From: Brachionus manjavacas | Taxonomy: Eukaryota; Rotifera; Eurotatoria; Ploima; Brachionidae | Direction of reading: 5' to 3' | DNA: 64,000 nucleotides | NCBI GenBank assembly: GCA_019054805.1 | Contig: JAHQIY010000007.1 | Coordinates: 935,501-999,500, forward strand | Made by a program: the position numbers and the translations under genes | Notes under the pieces: model-generated | What the model was told of the DNA's origin: nothing | The model's database searches: none | What the model saw: the letters and a program-made list of their open reading frames with translations, nothing else | Part shown: in pieces, positions 60,984 to 64,000 of the stretch | How the letters are laid out: every line of letters starts with the position of its first letter | Numbering within the stretch: position 1 is the first letter of the stretch

Positions 60984-62812
60984 ATGTTTGGCTCACACGG
61001 CCATAGTCACAATGGTACAGCTTGTAAACACAGCCATGGAGCTCAAAATCTTGGTTTCGGCGACGAGGAACAAAAGGCGCCGCATAATCCGCTCATGAAT
61101 CCCATGATGATGAGCATGATGCAACAGATGAGCAACAGTGGAAGTGGTGACGGAACTGTGGCAATGAATCCAATGGTCATGATGATGCAGCAAGCTCAAA
61201 ATAATCCTCAAATGAAAGAGGTGCTTGGCAAAATGTTCGAGCAGAGACAGCAGATGATGAAAGAGTTTATGGAAAAAGGTGGCCAGACAAACCCTGAGGC
61301 TGTTAAAGAATTTATGGCCAAGGCAGCCGAGGCACAGGCTAAATTAATGCAGGAACTAAAAGCCTGCAATTTACCAAATAATAACAACTTGGCAACCAAT
61401 AATCCCGGATCCAAAGCATCTGATTTGCTAGGCGGAAACTTAAACAACTCTAATTTAGATGATTTAATTAACAAGCGCAGTATGAATCAAAAGTTGAAGG
61501 AAGACGAAGAAAAAAAGATAATGGAAGCTATTGAGAGAAAAGACTATTCAGTTCTAAGTGCAATTAAGGCCACTCAATATGGTATCTTGGATAGACTTAA
61601 GGAATTGATTGAGTCAGGACAGACAGATCCAAATTTACCGGACAGTGAAAATGTTTACCTACTACATTGGGCAGCTATTAATAATAGATTAGAAATAGCA
61701 AAATATCTCATCGGTTTAGGAGTAAAGGTGGATGCAGTTGGTGGCGAATTGGAGACAACAGCTTTAAATTGGGCCGCAAGAAGTGGTCACATTCATATGT
61801 GTATTCTACTCATTCAGAATGGGGCTGATCCAAACATTTTTGATGTTGAAGGCTTTTCTACAATTCATGTGGCTTCTATGTTCGGGCATTCAAATGTCGT
61901 AGCCTATTTACTCGTCAAAGGAATAGATGTAAGATATTTAAGAGTAAAAAATTTTTTTTTCATAATTTATTTTTTAAAAAACAGCCTGACTTTCGTGACA
62001 GAAACGGAACAACTCCACTCATGTTTGCCGCTCAACGGGTCCACTCGTAATTTGAAGAAAATTTGAAATTAAACTATTATCTATTTTTTTATTATTTAGC
62101 CGAGACCCAGCACAATTACTAATAACCTTTAATGCTAACTTAAATGCTCAAGACTCTAAAGGAAACACCCCTTTGCATTATACTGTAGCATTTAAAAATG
62201 CGACTGTAATGGATATTTTGCTTAATAAAGGTGCATCTCAAAACATTCCAAATAATAAAGGGCAGACCGCATTCGATTTGGCTATTGATCGAAAAAATAC
62301 CAATGCAGTAAATTTTCTGCAGTCATTCCAAGACGGGAAAGAATATTTGCCATCTTTTTTCAGATCCATAGCTAGAAACAAAGAATTTAAAAAATTTTTT
62401 ACCAGACTCTATCCATTTTTTGTTGTGTATTATATAATTTATGTTATTCAATTGAGTGGACATTGGTTTTGGAAGCCAGTTTACATGGGATTTCTGTATG
62501 GCACAACTTATGTGTTTCGTTTGTAAGATAGATTTAAATTAGCCATAATTTACATTTTTGATTATTTTTTTGCTTTTTTGAAGAATAATTTTTGACCGAT
62601 GGATGACGCGCTATGTCCCGATGGCATTGGCGACCGCCCTTTTCTTTTGGTTGTATACAACTTGGTTTATTTACTTTAGACCGATTGTTTTTGACTTTTC
62701 AATTTATAGTTTGACATTTATAATCGTTACTCTGCTCTCATGGTACAATTTTTATAAATCTTATGCCACAGATCCTGGTATTCTTGTGCAAAACAAAGAA
62801 TCAATGAAAACG
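60984..62812 (+). CDS. ZDHHC17: HIP14-type ankyrin-repeat palmitoyltransferase (N-terminal part)
   Basis: Golgi/vesicle palmitoyltransferase homologue. Coding exons 60984-61928, 61985-62046, 62100-62522 and 62584-62812, all in phase, give the first 553 residues. Ankyrin repeats start at ~187 (IKATQYGILDRLKELIESG, LLHWAAINNRLEIAKYL, TALNWAARSGHIHM), matching HIP14 closely; hydrophobic segments follow (~430-550), including FFVVYYIIYVI and LATALFFWLYTTWFIYF, ending at the family's SYATDPGILV before the DHHC domain. The DHHC catalytic exon itself is not found in the remaining 1.2 kb and should lie beyond the edge. Unusual: the first ~150 residues are His-rich (GSHGHSHNG, KHSHG) then Met/Gln-rich (NPMMMSMMQQM, NPQMKEVLGKM), unlike the short N-terminus of vertebrate HIP14. 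Confidence 0.92.
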
Positions 62813-62901
62813 GTAAATAGATATTTTTTTGATTGCGAAAAAAAAGATGAATTAAGATATTTTAAAAAAATTAGTTTGAATTCTATTTAAAGACGAGAGT
62901 T

Positions 62902-63265
62902 GGTTTTGTGAAGTTCAGTACAAAAGAACAGAACAAAGTATTAAAAAAATTTAATAACTTTTTGTCTAAAAGTTTAAAATAAATTCTGTAAATGCAGCAT
63001 GGTGCAACATTCAAAGTTGCATCAACTGTAAAAGTCTGCTAATGGTGTGCAGAATCTCTGCAAAATGCACCACGCTCGATTATATTGAAATTTAATTTCT
63101 GCATAACTCTGCAAATTTAGCGGGCTTTGATATTTGATGCAACTTTGAAAATTGCACTATGTTGCATTTACAGAACTAAGTTTAAACCTTTAGAAAAAAA
63201 GTAATTCAATTTTTTTTACACTTTTTCTGTTCTTTTTTTCATTTTGTACTGAATTTCACAAAACC
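62902..63265. mobile_element. Fold-back MITE, 364 bp, perfect 9-bp target duplication
   Basis: Terminal inverted repeats GGTTTTGTGAAGTTCAGTAC (62902 on) and the right-end counterpart (63242-63265) differ at one position over 24 bp. The arms stay complementary for most of the element, including CTGTAAATGCA and TTCAAAGTTGCATCAA. Identical ACGAGAGTT flanks lie at 62893-62901 and 63266-63274. Nine-base duplications are usual for Mutator-like elements. It sits in the intron after the last visible HIP14 exon. A related copy lies in a RAB3GAP1 intron (13383-13532). Confidence 0.9.
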
Positions 63266-63413
63266 ACGAGAGTTCTTATTTGAAAAACTATTATTCCTTA
63301 TAATTATTATATTTTAATATTGAGTTTTTAAAAAATTATAAAAAAAATAGCTAATGAAAACAGGTTGATCGTATTTTTTTGAAAAATTTTATTTTTTATT
63401 ATAAATTTTGAAT

Positions 63414-64000
63414 TCACCGTCGGTGTGTATCTTTTGTCTGCTCTACGTGTTCGCCATTTTTCGCTGAAACTAATCGAAACCTTCTTTTCCAAGCATTTGA
63501 CACTTTTTAACAAGTTGCAACATCAATTTGGGATCATATCTCCTGGGAAAATTTTCAAACTCCATCAAGCGTTTGTACCTTTCTTTATGAAAGCTGTTGT
63601 TTACGCAATCAAAGCCATAAAAATAAAGTGGACTAGCATGTTTGACAAGTATGTCGTCTCTTTCAAGTCAGAAATTCTTATACTTGTTTCAGTAGATCTA
63701 GATAGTCGGTTGTAGAAAAGGTAATGTGACTGGATGCTTTATCGTGGTGAAAAAACACTCTAATCATCTCGTTTGGGTACAAGCGAGGAAGATGTTTAGT
63801 CAACAATGTATTACTATAAATATATTTTTACTTGAGATGGTACTCTGAACAAAGGAATCCTACCTCTACTCGTGATTACGGCTACTATCATATACCCTTT
63901 TTGAAACTTTCTTATTTTTCCATTACCCTACCTTAAGGTACGCGTTCATCCTGTCTAATGTAGAGGATTCTTCCAAATCTGTTCAAATCTTCAATGTAGA
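63414..64000 (-). pseudogene. Tc1/mariner-type transposase, broken, running off the window
   Basis: Read on the minus strand from the right edge: MIVAVITSRGRIPLFRVP, then (shifted) LPRLYPNEMIRVFFHHDKAS with SH following, which fits the second-Asp region of a DDE/D transposase, then SPLYFYGFD where the family has an SP-D-FFG motif, and a tail SNAWKRRFRLVSAKNGEHVE ending at a stop near 63414. Multiple frame changes and stops make it inactive. The 5' part is outside the window. Confidence 0.75.

Overview
The window is very AT-rich DNA from an invertebrate animal. Reasons: genes are broken by many GT-AG introns, several of only 46-64 bp; the proteins are animal-specific (LASP, RAB3GAP1, CD2BP2, Rap2-type GTPase, ERdj5/DNAJC10, Kruppel-like factor, HIP14/ZDHHC17); intergenic DNA carries non-LTR retrotransposon, hAT and Tc1/mariner debris. 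Base composition and intron style would suit a rotifer-like spiralian, but that is a guess. No tRNA, rRNA, CRISPR array or prokaryotic signal was seen.

Layout. 1-1664 (-): LIM/nebulin protein of LASP type, running off the left edge. 1665-6163: AT-rich intergenic DNA. 6164-8497 (+): single-exon leucine-rich-repeat membrane protein, whose stop lies 3 bp from that of a convergent aldo-keto reductase (8501-10869, -). 11040-17427 (-): complete 11-exon Rab3GAP catalytic subunit. 17428-31465: gene desert with non-LTR retrotransposon pieces (18.9-21.5 kb) and a complete but decayed hAT element with recognisable ends (21920-23451). 31466-32354 (+): Rap2-like GTPase with an unusually long tail. 32706-37295 (-): 13-exon type II membrane protein with two SEA-like regions and eight small cysteine-rich (EB/EGF-like) modules. 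37579-38740 (-): CD2BP2. 38741-44440: intergenic. 44441-48530 (+): ERdj5/DNAJC10, 12 exons. 49233-53692 (+): Kruppel-like factor, 3 exons. 53693-60983: intergenic, with a fold-back element, a 5'-truncated non-LTR element and a 745-bp DNA transposon with a perfect 8-bp target duplication. 60984-62812 (+): first four coding exons of HIP14/ZDHHC17, followed by a MITE with a perfect 9-bp duplication and a broken Tc1/mariner transposase up to the right edge.

The genes form no pathway or operon. They are ordinary cell-biology genes: vesicle traffic (RAB3GAP1, ZDHHC17), small GTPase signalling, ER folding, splicing, transcription and cytoskeleton. Exon structures were assembled by hand by matching splice sites, reading phase and remembered family sequences. 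The least ordinary parts are the EB-module membrane protein, the Met/His-rich N-terminus of the HIP14 homologue, the Rap2 tail, and several short inverted-repeat elements with intact target duplications.
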